Source: Natrinema soli (GTDB taxonomy: Archaea > Halobacteriota > Halobacteria > Halobacteriales > Natrialbaceae). From it: a stretch of 10,762 nt of DNA. The stretch is from the NCBI RefSeq assembly GCF_028618695.1, contig NZ_JAQIVI010000358.1:1-10762 (forward strand), written 5' to 3'. Each line of letters begins with the position of its first letter. The stretch's first letter is position 1. A model generated the notes under the pieces. It was not told the origin of the DNA, ran no database searches, and saw nothing but the letters and a program-made list of their open reading frames with translations. Of this stretch, positions 1 through 6,222 are shown one piece after another. Made by a program: the position numbers and the translations under genes.

Positions 1-482
1 CCGGCCTCGCCCTTCGTTCGGATCATCGCCGCGCCCTCGTCGATCCGGCGCAGGGCCTCGCCGAGGTCGCGCGCGCCGCAAACGAACGGCGCGGTGAACT
101 CGCGCTTGTCGATGTGGTAGGCGTCGTCAGCCGGCGTGAGCACCTCGCTCTCGTCGATCATGTCCACGCCGACGGCCTCAAGGATCTGGGCCTCCTTCGT
201 GTGGCCGATGCGGGCCTTCCCCATGACGGGGATCGAGACGGAATTGACGATCTCTTCGACGTCACCGGGATCCGCCATCCGCGCGACGCCGCCGCGCTTG
301 CGAATGTCCGCGGGGACGGCTTCCAGCGCCATCACCGCGACCGCGCCGGCCTCCTCGGCGATTCGGGCCTGTTCGGGATCGACGACGTCCATGATGACGC
401 CACCCTTCTGCATCCGGGCGAACCCGCGCTTGACGAGATCGGTGCCGCGTCTGAGTTCCTCGAGATCGGTTTCCTCGGTCAT
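1..482 (-). CDS. pdxS: Pyridoxal 5'-phosphate synthase lyase subunit PdxS, N-terminal part (runs off the left edge)
   Basis: PdxS condenses ribose 5-phosphate, glyceraldehyde 3-phosphate and ammonia (supplied by the glutaminase PdxT) into pyridoxal 5'-phosphate, in the cytoplasm. About 160 codons of the roughly 300 usual for the family are present. The family signature is clear: the N-terminal [15 protein letters not shown] stretch (about residues 19-33), the [21 protein letters not shown] block (52-72, written here only as a landmark), the catalytic Schiff-base lysine in VMGKARIGH (K89), and the second active-site lysine in IRTKGEAG (K157). The start is the ATG at 480-482; it gives the usual short haloarchaeal N-terminus. 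The acetoacetate-decarboxylase-family gene lies 127 bases upstream on the same strand; a functional link is not evident. PdxT is not in the window. Confidence 0.97.
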   Translation of the reverse strand, partial: MTEETDLEELRRGTDLVKRGFARMQKGGVIMDVVDPEQARIAEEAGAVAVMALEAVPADIRKRGGVARMADPGDVEEIVNSVSIPVMGKARIGHTKEAQILEAVGVDMIDESEVLTPADDAYHIDKREFTAPFVCGARDLGEALRRIDEGAAMIRTKGEA

Positions 483-504
483 ACTACCCGGTTTGGAGTC
501 ACCG

Positions 505-512
505 CACTTACG
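505..512 (-). promoter_or_regulatory. Possible weak TATA box for pdxS
   Basis: The minus strand reads CGTAAGTG here, 23-30 bases ahead of the pdxS start codon, the right distance for a leaderless haloarchaeal transcript. The match to a TATA box is weak and no second candidate is better, so pdxS could also be read from further upstream. Confidence 0.22.
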
Positions 513-609
513 CGTGTTCTTTGGGACCGGTTCGGCCGCGAGAGCCGAAATCGGGCGGCAGGAGCAACTGGTTCGTTCAGATCCGTTCGGTGTCGTCACT
601 GGCGCTACG

Positions 610-1374
610 CTACTCGTCTACCCGCTCGCCTTCGAACAGACGCGCTCGAACGTCCGAGCCGTACAGTCGGGTGAGCGGCCGTTGCCACAGTCCGAGCTCC
701 CGTGCAAGCTCCGCCGTGACCTCGAGACGCGTCCCGACTGACGGCCCGCTTCCGATCGCCACCTCGCCCCGAATCTGGGCTTTCGTCCGCAGGAGATCTC
801 CGTCTTTGCGCGTGAAACTGGCCATCGTCCAGTCGCGCACTCGAGGGCTGAGCCGGGGCCGGGAGACCTCGAGTCGGACGGTATCGCGCCCGCCATAGCA
901 GTCGCTGTCGACGACGGTTCGAACCCCGTTCGGGCCGTCTGTCACCGTGATGTCGGCCCGTTCCTTGGGATAGCCCCAGCACTCGCGGCCGAGCGCGACC
1001 GAGGGATCGGTCGTGACCGGGAGCCAGTGCACGTAGCCGCCCATTTCGCCGTCCGCGAGCTGTGCGAGCGGGAGGGTCGTTCGACTCCCGCGGACCGCCG
1101 GGATGATGACGGCGAACTCGTCGTAGGGCTCGAGGCCCGTCTCGTCTCGATCCCCGCCACCGACCCGGTGGTACTGAATCCCGATGAGCGCGACGCAGCC
1201 GACGCCGGGTGCGATCGCGAGCGGCGCGAGTTCGTCAGGCAAGACGGACTCAAGGACCGGCCGTCGCGCGGGGACCGTGACGCCGCCGATCGCAAAGGAA
1301 AGTTCGAGGGGGAGGTCGATCTCGTGGCCGGTCGAGAGCGCGACTCGAGTTCGGTCGGCGGTTCCAGGGTGCAT
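610..1374 (-). CDS. Acetoacetate decarboxylase family protein
   Basis: A protein of 254 residues (261 if read from the GTG at 1395) with the fold pattern of the acetoacetate decarboxylase superfamily. Members catalyse Schiff-base chemistry on beta-keto acids or related carbonyl compounds; the real substrate here cannot be told from sequence. The core motif [12 protein letters not shown] contains the lysine (K137 counted from the ATG) that aligns with the active-site region of classical decarboxylases, where the order is YPKK; here the second lysine is replaced by glutamate, so a decarboxylase reaction is uncertain. The C-terminal part ([16 protein letters not shown]) is also typical of the family. 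I prefer the ATG at 1372-1374 over the upstream GTG because a TATA-like box lies 25-30 bases ahead of it, and the GTG would nearly touch that box. The gene is divergent from the repeat-protein gene. A decayed relative of its 5' end lies near 3037-3171. Confidence 0.88.
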   Translation of the reverse strand: MHPGTADRTRVALSTGHEIDLPLELSFAIGGVTVPARRPVLESVLPDELAPLAIAPGVGCVALIGIQYHRVGGGDRDETGLEPYDEFAVIIPAVRGSRTTLPLAQLADGEMGGYVHWLPVTTDPSVALGRECWGYPKERADITVTDGPNGVRTVVDSDCYGGRDTVRLEVSRPRLSPRVRDWTMASFTRKDGDLLRTKAQIRGEVAIGSGPSVGTRLEVTAELARELGLWQRPLTRLYGSDVRARLFEGERVDE

Positions 1375-1398
1375 GCGACGATCGACATCGTCCACCCG

Positions 1399-1404
1399 CT
1401 AAAG
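1399..1404 (-). promoter_or_regulatory. TATA-like box of the acetoacetate-decarboxylase-family gene
   Basis: The minus strand reads CTTTAG, 25-30 bases ahead of the ATG at 1374, which predicts a leaderless transcript. The same element at nearly the same spacing recurs in front of the decayed second copy (ttaaa at 3196-3200), which supports both the box and the choice of start. Confidence 0.42.
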
Positions 1405-1584
1405 GGTGAGGATCGGTCGGAGTCGTTTCTCTCCCCCTCGACGCTTCGGACCGATACTTTCCCCGGCAGCGAGACTCTCGATCCGAGTCGTGTGCGATAC
1501 GGCAACTGGGGGCATCTTTCCGGACACCCGGATTCCGCCGGCTCGCGGCTCGTCGCCCCGCCCGAAACAGTTGTCCAATTGAAA

Positions 1585-1592
1585 ACTATATC
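1585..1592 (+). promoter_or_regulatory. TATA box of the secreted repeat protein
   Basis: ACTATATC lies about 49 bases ahead of the ATG at 1640 and aligns with the AT-rich box (AATTATAC) ahead of the beta-propeller gene at 3238-3245, where the distance to the ATG is about 47. Both follow a shared cgaaacagttg element (1563-1573 and 3217-3227). A second tatata at 1601-1606 is an alternative. A transcript starting about 26 bases after the first box would begin near 1615, downstream of the GTG/ATG codons at 1607 and 1610, which argues for the start at 1640. Two CAATTG hexamers (1576-1581 and 1614-1619) flank the box and could be protein-binding sites; this is a guess. Confidence 0.5.
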
Positions 1593-1639
1593 CTAACAAC
1601 TATATAGTGATGACAATTGCTCCCCTTGCCGACGAGTGC

Positions 1640-2143
1640 ATGGCAGAATGGCATCGCCGTTCAGTACTGGCGACAGGTGCAGCGCTTTCGATCAGCGGAC
1701 TCGCTTCGATCGGAGTTAGTGCAGCAGATTCCGATGATAACGTCCAGAGGGAAGGGACCGTCGACAGGCCCGCGGACACGCGAGTGACGCCCGACACGAC
1801 CGCTCCGAGTGGCGTTCGAATCGCAGTCAAAGAAGACCTCGTCGGACTCGAGCTAACCGTCTCCGAGCAGACCACGGGCGCGGATACCGCGGAGCTCGCC
1901 GACGGCCTCGGTAACACGCTCACGACGACGGACGTCTCCGGTCTCGGTCCCGGCGACACGTTCCAGATCGAGCATGCTCTGCAGGCCGGTGAGGAGTACA
2001 TCGTCCTCATCGACGCCGATGGAGAGTACGACCGCGGCGCCTACAACGAGGATCCCGATTGGCCGTACGACGGCGGCTCCTTCGAGGTATCTGGGCCCGC
2101 GACAGGAGTTCGACCCAGAACTTCTACGCCTACACCGAGCTAA
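1640..2143 (+). CDS. Tat-exported repeat protein, 5' translatable part (truncated by a frameshift)
   Basis: Predicted 167-residue product. It begins with a twin-arginine signal (WHRRSVLATGAAL, arginines 6 and 7, then a hydrophobic stretch ending near GVSAADS) with no lipobox cysteine, so export of a folded protein is expected. The rest is one module of a three-module protein: GTV.RPADTRVTPDT, SGVRI, EEYIVLIDADGEYDRGAYNEDP; it is acidic and probably beta-rich. I do not recognise the module's function. Compared with modules 2 and 3, ten bases are missing at about 2086-2089 (the GGT-to-GGT interval), so the frame shifts and the protein ends in a foreign tail, SGPATGVRPRTSTPTPS. The start at 1640 is chosen because it aligns exactly with the ATG at 3291 of the related leader; the in-frame GTG at 1607 and ATG at 1610 probably lie outside the transcript. 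Confidence 0.72.
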   Translation: MAEWHRRSVLATGAALSISGLASIGVSAADSDDNVQREGTVDRPADTRVTPDTTAPSGVRIAVKEDLVGLELTVSEQTTGADTAELADGLGNTLTTTDVSGLGPGDTFQIEHALQAGEEYIVLIDADGEYDRGAYNEDPDWPYDGGSFEVSGPATGVRPRTSTPTPS

Positions 2144-3027
2144 CCGCGATCGCGGAGGGCGACGGCGACGGAGACGTCACAGGGACCGTCAACAGGCCCG
2201 CGGACACGCGAGTAACGCCCGATACGGCCACTCCGAGCGGCGTCCGGATCTCGGTCGAAGAAGACCTCACGGGCCTCGAGCTGACGATCTCCGAGCAGAC
2301 CACCGGCGCCGACTCCGCGGAACTCGCCGACGGCCTCGGCAACACGCTCACGACGACGGACGTCTCCGGTCTCGGTCCCGGCGACACGTTCCAGATCGAG
2401 CACGCTCTTCGGGCCGGTGAGGAGTACATCGTCCTCATCGGCGCCGATGGAGAGTACGACCGCGGCGCCTACAACGAGGATCCCGACTGGCCGTACGACG
2501 GTGGCTCCTTCGAGGTCCTCGAGGGTATCTGGGCCCGCGACAGGAGTTCGACTCAGAACTTCTACGCTTACACCGCGCTGTCCGCGCTCTCGGACGGCGA
2601 CGATGACGAGGCAGGGACCGTCGACAGGCCCGCGGACACGCGAGTGACGCCCGACACGACCGCTCCGAGTGGCGTTCGAATCTCGGTCGAAGAAGACCTC
2701 ACGGGCCTCGAGCTGACGATCTCCGAAGAGACCACGGGCGTGGATACCGCGGAACTCGCCGACGGCCTCGGCAACACGCTCACGACGACGGACGTCTCTG
2801 ATCTTGGTCCCAGTGATACCTTCCAGATCGAGCACGCACTGCAGGCCGGTGAGGAGTACATCGTCCTCATCGACGCCGATGGAGAGTACGACCGCGGCGC
2901 CTACAACGAGGATCCCGATTGGCCGTACGACAGCGGCTCCTTCGAGGTCCTCGAGGGAATCTGGGCCCGCGACAGGAGTTCGACCCAGAACTTCTACGCC
3001 TACACCGAGCTAACCGCGCTCCGGTAG
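1754..3027 (+). repeat. Three tandem modules of about 430 bases (about 140 residues each)
   Basis: Module 1 spans 1754-2181, module 2 2182-2613, module 3 2614-3027, each opening with GGGACCGTC. Modules are separated by short acidic linkers (AEGDGDGDV after module 1, SDGDDDEA after module 2). Nucleotide identity is patchy: long exact runs are shared by different pairs in different places (1 with 3 over 1754-1822, 2 with 3 over 2251-2294, 1 with 2 over 1913-1974, 1 with 3 over 1979-2070 and again 2089-2148). Module 1 lacks ten bases present in the other two. Confidence 0.93.
2086..3027 (+). pseudogene. 3' remainder of the Tat-exported three-module protein, out of frame with its start
   Basis: This stretch continues the repeat protein in another frame, from GIWARDRSSTQNFYAYTE (end of module 1) through complete modules 2 and 3 to the TAG at 3025-3027. 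It has no convincing start of its own: the nearest upstream codon in frame is a TTG at 2059 with no promoter or signal peptide, so the product would not be exported. Restoring the missing ten bases would give one protein of about 465 residues running from 1640 to 3027 with the signal peptide and three modules. No stop codons interrupt modules 2 and 3 and their sequences are well preserved, so the break is recent, or the locus switches, or there is an assembly error. Function unknown; the modules look like extracellular beta-sandwich domains, which is inference from the strand-like alternation only. Confidence 0.65.
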
Positions 3028-3036
3028 TCGCGGGAG

Positions 3037-3171
3037 CAGGACGCTCTCGAGTCGGTCGCGTCGGGCCTTGACCGTCACGCCGCCCATCGCGAAGGCGAGC
3101 TCGAGCGGGAGATCAATCTCGTGGCCGGTCGAGAGCGTCACTCGTAATCGGTCGTCGGGACTGCGCTACAC
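3037..3171 (-). pseudogene. Decayed 5' fragment of a second acetoacetate-decarboxylase-family gene
   Basis: Read on the minus strand, this stretch encodes [20 protein letters not shown] and on to GGVTVKARRDRLESVL, matching residues about 9-46 of the intact gene at 610-1374 ([20 protein letters not shown]...). The start codon is gone: where CAT (ATG) would stand there is CTA, giving a TAG. The similarity ends near 3037, only about ten bases after the stop codon of the repeat protein, and nothing of the remaining 200 codons is present. Hand alignment gives about 75% nucleotide identity over roughly 38 codons, with many of the differences in third positions, so the source gene was probably under protein-level selection before it was cut. 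It still carries a TTTAA box at the original spacing. Confidence 0.82.
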
Positions 3172-3195
3172 GCGACGATCGACGTACGCGACGCG

Positions 3196-3200
3196 TTAAA
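3196..3200 (-). promoter_or_regulatory. Leftover TATA-like box of the decayed decarboxylase copy
   Basis: The minus strand reads TTTAA, 28-32 bases ahead of the lost start codon at 3166-3168, matching the CTTTAG box of the intact gene. If active, it would make an antisense-direction transcript across the fragment towards the 3' end of the repeat protein. Confidence 0.3.
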
Positions 3201-3232
3201 GTAGGGGGGTGTCGATCGAAACAGTTGCGGGG

Positions 3233-3245
3233 ATTATAATTATAC
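3233..3245 (+). promoter_or_regulatory. TATA box of the beta-propeller surface protein
   Basis: A run of ATTATAATTATA sits 46-58 bases ahead of the ATG at 3291, predicting a transcript start near 3265-3270 and a leader of about 23 bases. It aligns with the box ahead of the repeat protein. The element is nearly palindromic, so it could also serve the minus strand. Confidence 0.5.
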
Positions 3246-3250
3246 CTTAG

Positions 3251-3280
3251 ATACAGGATAGTAACGACAGTATCCTGTAT
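3251..3280. repeat. Perfect 10-base inverted repeat at the predicted transcript start of the beta-propeller gene
   Basis: ATACAGGATA (3251-3260) and TATCCTGTAT (3271-3280) are exact reverse complements separated by ten bases, so the arm centres are two helical turns apart. The position, just after the TATA box and across the likely start of transcription, suits an operator for a dimeric regulator; a hairpin in the leader is possible if transcription starts further upstream. The homologous region ahead of the repeat protein has no such repeat. Confidence 0.6.
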
Positions 3281-3290
3281 AGATCGCGGC

Positions 3291-5015
3291 ATGGAAGAAT
3301 GGCATCGCCGTTCGGTACTGGCGACAGGTGCAGCGCTTTCGGCCGGTGGACTCGCTTCGATCGGTGCAGGATCCGACGGTGACGACGCCACAGAGCTGCC
3401 GGATCCGAACGTCTCTCCAAATCCGGAGATGGAAGACGAAGACTGGCCGTCGTTCGCCGGCGATGCCGGTCACGCGCGATTCATCGAAGACGGGCACGAG
3501 TTCGATGGCGACCTCGAGGTCGCCTGGACCGTCGCGGACGACGAACTTATACCGACGGTCGGGTCCCCGTCGGTCGCCGTCGCTGACGGCACCGTCTACG
3601 CGACCGGTCCCACGACGCACACGTTCGAACAGGGTTCGTTCGGCGTCGCCGCTTACGACGCGACGGACGGGTCGCTGCGCTGGAAGAACGACGATATCAA
3701 CGTGAGCGATCCGTCAGTCGTCGGCGACACCGTCTACGTCACGGGTGAGGAACTCTTCGCACTCGACGTGGCGGACGGCAGCGTCCGCTGGCAGACCGAG
3801 TTCGATCCCGAGGAACCGATCGAGACCCAGACGGTCGCCTACGGCGCCGTGTTCGTCGTCGTCGACGGGACCCTGTACGCCCTCGAGAGCGACGACGGTT
3901 CGGTCCGTTGGGAGATCGATTCGGTCGCGACTACCGACGGAGCGGACGAATACGAATTTTTCGCGTCCGTGGCTGCGGCAAACGGTGTCGTGTACGCCGC
4001 TACGCGGGAAATTTCCTTGGCGATCGAACCCGCAACCGGGACCGAAGTCTGGCGGTACGAAACGCGATTTACGCCCGCTCAGACCCGTGCAACTACGGCT
4101 GCGGTCGCCCTCGGTAGGTTTAGTTTCTACGAACGGGGGATTCGCGACGCACAGACGGGTGAGCACCTCGAGATCGGAGCGGCAGAGTACGGAGATCTGA
4201 CGCTTGGAGAGGAGATTTATACCGGCATCAGCGCGCAGTATCTGGAAGGCGCGTCTATCGACGGCGACGAATACAGTTGGGAAATACCGATCCTCTATGA
4301 TGCCGGCCGACCGGTCATTAGTGGGGAGACCGTCTATACCTACTTCGAAGACGAGTCGGATGGAATGTCGTCGTGGCCGAAATACAGCGATGAACTCGTT
4401 GCGCTCGACAAATACGAGGGAACCGAGAAGTGGGCGATCTCGAGAGACGATGCGCCGGTCGGACTGATCTGTGCGATCGGCGACGAAACGATCTACGTCG
4501 AGCACGACGGCGAACTCGTGGCGCTTCGCGAAGAAACCGACACGGACGACCAGCCCGACGAGAGCGACGAGAGTGACGAGAACGACGACACGGACGGCGG
4601 AAACGACGAGGGAGACGGATCTGACGAGCAAGACGGGTCCGACGACGAAGACGAGTCCGACAACGAAGGCGGGTCCGACAACGAAGACGGGTCCGACGAC
4701 GAAGGCGGGTCCGACGAGGGAGACGAGCAGCAGGACGGTGAAGACGACAGTGACGAAGAAGACGAGTGCCCCTGTCCGGACGACGATCCGGCTGCTGACG
4801 ACGGAGAGTCCGTCGGCGACGGCGATGACGGGAACGGAACCGCCGGAGATGGGGACGCTGGAAACGAGACGAACGCTGGAAACGAGACGGACACCGAGAA
4901 CGACATCGTTGCCGACAACGTGCCCGGCTTCACGTCCGGTGCCGGCCTTCTCGGCGGGGCGCTCGGCCTCGAGTGGCTGCGCCGGAAGGCCGACGCGGAC
5001 GAACCGGCCGAGTGA
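3291..5015 (+). CDS. Tat-exported PQQ-like beta-propeller surface protein with acidic linker and PGF-CTERM anchor
   Basis: A 574-residue protein. Residues 1-27 form a twin-arginine signal (WHRRSVLATGAALSAGGLASIG, arginines 6 and 7) with no lipobox. Residues about 50-413 hold PQQ-like propeller blades, each with the pattern 'G.VY....LYALD..DGS.RW': near 101, 153-169 (LFALDVADGSVRWQTE), 194-210 (LYALESDDGSVRWEID), 240-260, 328-333, 368-387 and 399-415. No quinoprotein dehydrogenase active-site motif was seen, so a binding or scaffold role is likelier than an enzyme. Residues 414-543 are a very acidic, low-complexity linker with a CPCP motif (493-496) and N-G-T and N-E-T glycosylation sequons. 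PGF at 545-547, a short hydrophobic stretch and RRK resemble the signal removed by archaeosortase A, which would leave the protein lipid-anchored outside the cell. The hydrophobic stretch is short for that signal. The start aligns with the homologous leader at 1640. Confidence 0.9.
   Translation: MEEWHRRSVLATGAALSAGGLASIGAGSDGDDATELPDPNVSPNPEMEDEDWPSFAGDAGHARFIEDGHEFDGDLEVAWTVADDELIPTVGSPSVAVADGTVYATGPTTHTFEQGSFGVAAYDATDGSLRWKNDDINVSDPSVVGDTVYVTGEELFALDVADGSVRWQTEFDPEEPIETQTVAYGAVFVVVDGTLYALESDDGSVRWEIDSVATTDGADEYEFFASVAAANGVVYAATREISLAIEPATGTEVWRYETRFTPAQTRATTAAVALGRFSFYERGIRDAQTGEHLEIGAAEYGDLTLGEEIYTGISAQYLEGASIDGDEYSWEIPILYDAGRPVISGETVYTYFEDESDGMSSWPKYSDELVALDKYEGTEKWAISRDDAPVGLICAIGDETIYVEHDGELVALREETDTDDQPDESDESDENDDTDGGNDEGDGSDEQDGSDDEDESDNEGGSDNEDGSDDEGGSDEGDEQQDGEDDSDEEDECPCPDDDPAADDGESVGDGDDGNGTAGDGDAGNETNAGNETDTENDIVADNVPGFTSGAGLLGGALGLEWLRRKADADEPAE
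4615..4722 (+). repeat. Six tandem 18-base units encoding an Asp/Ser/Glu-rich hexapeptide
   Basis: Units start at 4615, 4633, 4651, 4669, 4687 and 4705, with consensus ACGGGTCCGACGACGAAG, coding for D-G-S-D-D-E-like hexapeptides in the cell-surface linker. The unit length is a multiple of three, so copy-number change would alter linker length without breaking the frame. Confidence 0.88.
4857..4892 (+). repeat. Two tandem 18-base units, each with an N-E-T sequon
   Basis: GCTGGAAACGAGACGAAC (4857-4874) is followed by a copy differing in one base (4875-4892). Each encodes A-G-N-E-T plus one residue, so each duplication adds a candidate N-glycosylation site just ahead of the PGF anchor. Confidence 0.85.
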
Positions 5016-5085
5016 CGCTCTGCTCGGTTGAGAGTCACCAACCGCTACTGTTTTGCGGGTGTCGACCCTCACGGCGAGTGAAACG

Positions 5086-5775
5086 ATGTCCGTGACGAGT
5101 CGGTTGTCCGACCGGGAGCCGTTACCGAGCTATCTCGCGCCCGTGCCGAAGACGCTCGAGGAGCTGGGGCTGCGGTTCGCGTGGCTCGTCGTGGCGATCA
5201 ACCTCGCGGGGACGGCCTTCGGCTTCTGGTACTACTCGGGACAGTTCACCGAGACCGCGACCGTGCTCTGGCCCTGGGTTCCGGACAGTCCGCTCGCGAC
5301 GCTGTTCATCGCACTGGCAATCGCCTGCTGGAAGGTGGGCCGCGAACAGCCGTGGCTCACCGCGCTGGCGTTTTTCGGCAACGTCGTCCTCGGACTGTGG
5401 ACGCCCTACACGCTGCTCGCGTTCGCGGATTCCTACGCGTACCTCTCCCCGGTGATGTACCAGTTCCTCTTCTGGAGTCACCTCGCGATGGTCGTGCAGG
5501 CCTTCGTCCTCTACCGGATCAGCGACTTTCCGGTGTGGGCCGTCGCCGTCGCCGCCGTCTGGTACTGGAGCAACCTGCTCGTCGACTACTTCGTCCCCGT
5601 CGTCGGCGAGCCCCACCACACGATGATCCCCGTCGGGCGCGACGAAGCCATGTTTCTCGAAGCCGACGCGCTGGGCGTAATCGCCGCCGGCGAAGTGACG
5701 TTCGTCCTCCTGGCGCTGTTTCTCGCGCTCGCGATCCGGGTCAAAAAGTGCGAAGCCGCCGGGAGTCGGCCGTAG
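5086..5775 (+). CDS. DUF1405 family multi-pass membrane protein
   Basis: A 229-residue integral membrane protein of the DUF1405 family (related to Bacillus YpjA), whose biochemical role is unknown. Hydrophobic segments lie roughly at residues 32-50, 70-82, 91-112, 122-145, 148-172 and 196-219, so about six membrane helices. Family-type features include the WPWVPDSPLATLF stretch after the first helix, FFGNVVLGLWTPYT, and SHLAMVVQAF; a histidine pair (GEPHHTMIPVG) lies between the last two helices and may face the outside or bind metal (inference). I chose the ATG at 5086 over the in-frame TTG at 5053, because the shorter form begins close to the conserved region. It follows the beta-propeller gene by 70 bases on the same strand and converges, with a 26-base gap, on the DUF7344-type gene. 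Confidence 0.88.
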   Translation: MSVTSRLSDREPLPSYLAPVPKTLEELGLRFAWLVVAINLAGTAFGFWYYSGQFTETATVLWPWVPDSPLATLFIALAIACWKVGREQPWLTALAFFGNVVLGLWTPYTLLAFADSYAYLSPVMYQFLFWSHLAMVVQAFVLYRISDFPVWAVAVAAVWYWSNLLVDYFVPVVGEPHHTMIPVGRDEAMFLEADALGVIAAGEVTFVLLALFLALAIRVKKCEAAGSRP

Positions 5776-5801
5776 CTGCCGACTCGAGCGGCCGGTTTCG
5801 C

Positions 5802-6155
5802 TTACAGCTCGGCGACGAACGCGAGTTCGAGGTACGGATCGAGCGAGCGAGCCGCCGCCCGCCGCTCGAGCGTCCCCGCGTCCGCGTCGTATCGCAGTAC
5901 CTTCGAGTCGACCAGCTTCCAAAGGTGATTGTGGTGGAACTCGACGGCGATCTGCTCGAGGCGTTCGCTGGTCGGGTTGCCCTCTCGGTGGGCGATCCGA
6001 TCGACGAGTTCCTCGACGCTCACGGCCCCCACTTTCCGTGACAGGTAGTACAACGCGTACCGGCGCTGGTCATCGAGCAGCAGCTCGAAAATCGTGTTGG
6101 TCGGTAGCGTCGCATCGGTTTCAGCAGCGTTGGCGTCTGATATATCTGTCTTCAT
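5802..6155 (-). CDS. DUF7344-type winged-helix protein, putative transcription regulator
   Basis: A 117-residue protein matching the haloarchaeal DUF7344 pattern: a disordered acidic N-terminus (1-18), then a winged-helix core opening FELLLDDQRRYALYYLSRK (23-41), the recognition region VSVEELVDRIAHREGNPTSERLEQIAVEFHHNHLWKL at 46-81 (given by its ends VSVEEL and HNHLWKL), and a wing LRYDADAGTLERR (87-99). Members are presumed DNA-binding regulators; targets are unknown. The start is the ATG at 6153-6155. The region ahead of it holds a TATA-like box, a small palindrome between that box and the expected transcript start, and an 8-base inverted repeat spanning the whole predicted leader, so autoregulation is plausible. 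It converges on the DUF1405 gene. Confidence 0.87.
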   Translation of the reverse strand: MKTDISDANAAETDATLPTNTIFELLLDDQRRYALYYLSRKVGAVSVEELVDRIAHREGNPTSERLEQIAVEFHHNHLWKLVDSKVLRYDADAGTLERRAAARSLDPYLELAFVAEL

Positions 6156-6156
6156 A

Positions 6157-6222
6157 GTGCTCTGTACTCAGCTTACGCGACGATAGGCGACGAATCGACT
6201 CCATCCAACTTCAGCAGAGCAC
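6157..6222 (-). promoter_or_regulatory. Leader of the DUF7344-type gene with complementary ends
   Basis: On the minus strand the predicted leader begins GTGCTCTG (6222-6215) and ends CAGAGCAC (6164-6157), directly before the start codon. The two octamers are exactly complementary with 50 bases between them. They could close a stem next to the AUG or be paired protein sites on DNA. Confidence 0.35.

Noticed and set aside
114..741. Plus-strand open frames of about 190-200 codons opposite pdxS
   Set aside because: They are antisense to a highly conserved enzyme gene and have no protein-like motif.
1607..1639. Earlier start codons (GTG 1607, ATG 1610) for the repeat protein
   Set aside because: The related leader at 3291 starts at the position equivalent to 1640, and the earlier codons lie at or before the predicted transcript start.
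2059..2085. TTG at 2059 as a real start of an independent second protein
   Set aside because: It lies inside module 1, out of frame with it, without a promoter, ribosome-binding site or signal peptide; a frameshift in one gene explains the data better.
1754..3027. CRISPR array or mobile-element interpretation of the long repeats
   Set aside because: The repeats are coding modules of about 430 bases with no short spaced repeats, terminal inverted repeats or transposase.
3714..5072. Long minus-strand open frame (about 450 codons) opposite the beta-propeller gene
   Set aside because: It mirrors a well-supported gene; its Val/Arg-rich low-complexity stretch is the reverse reading of the acidic linker, and it has no domain pattern.
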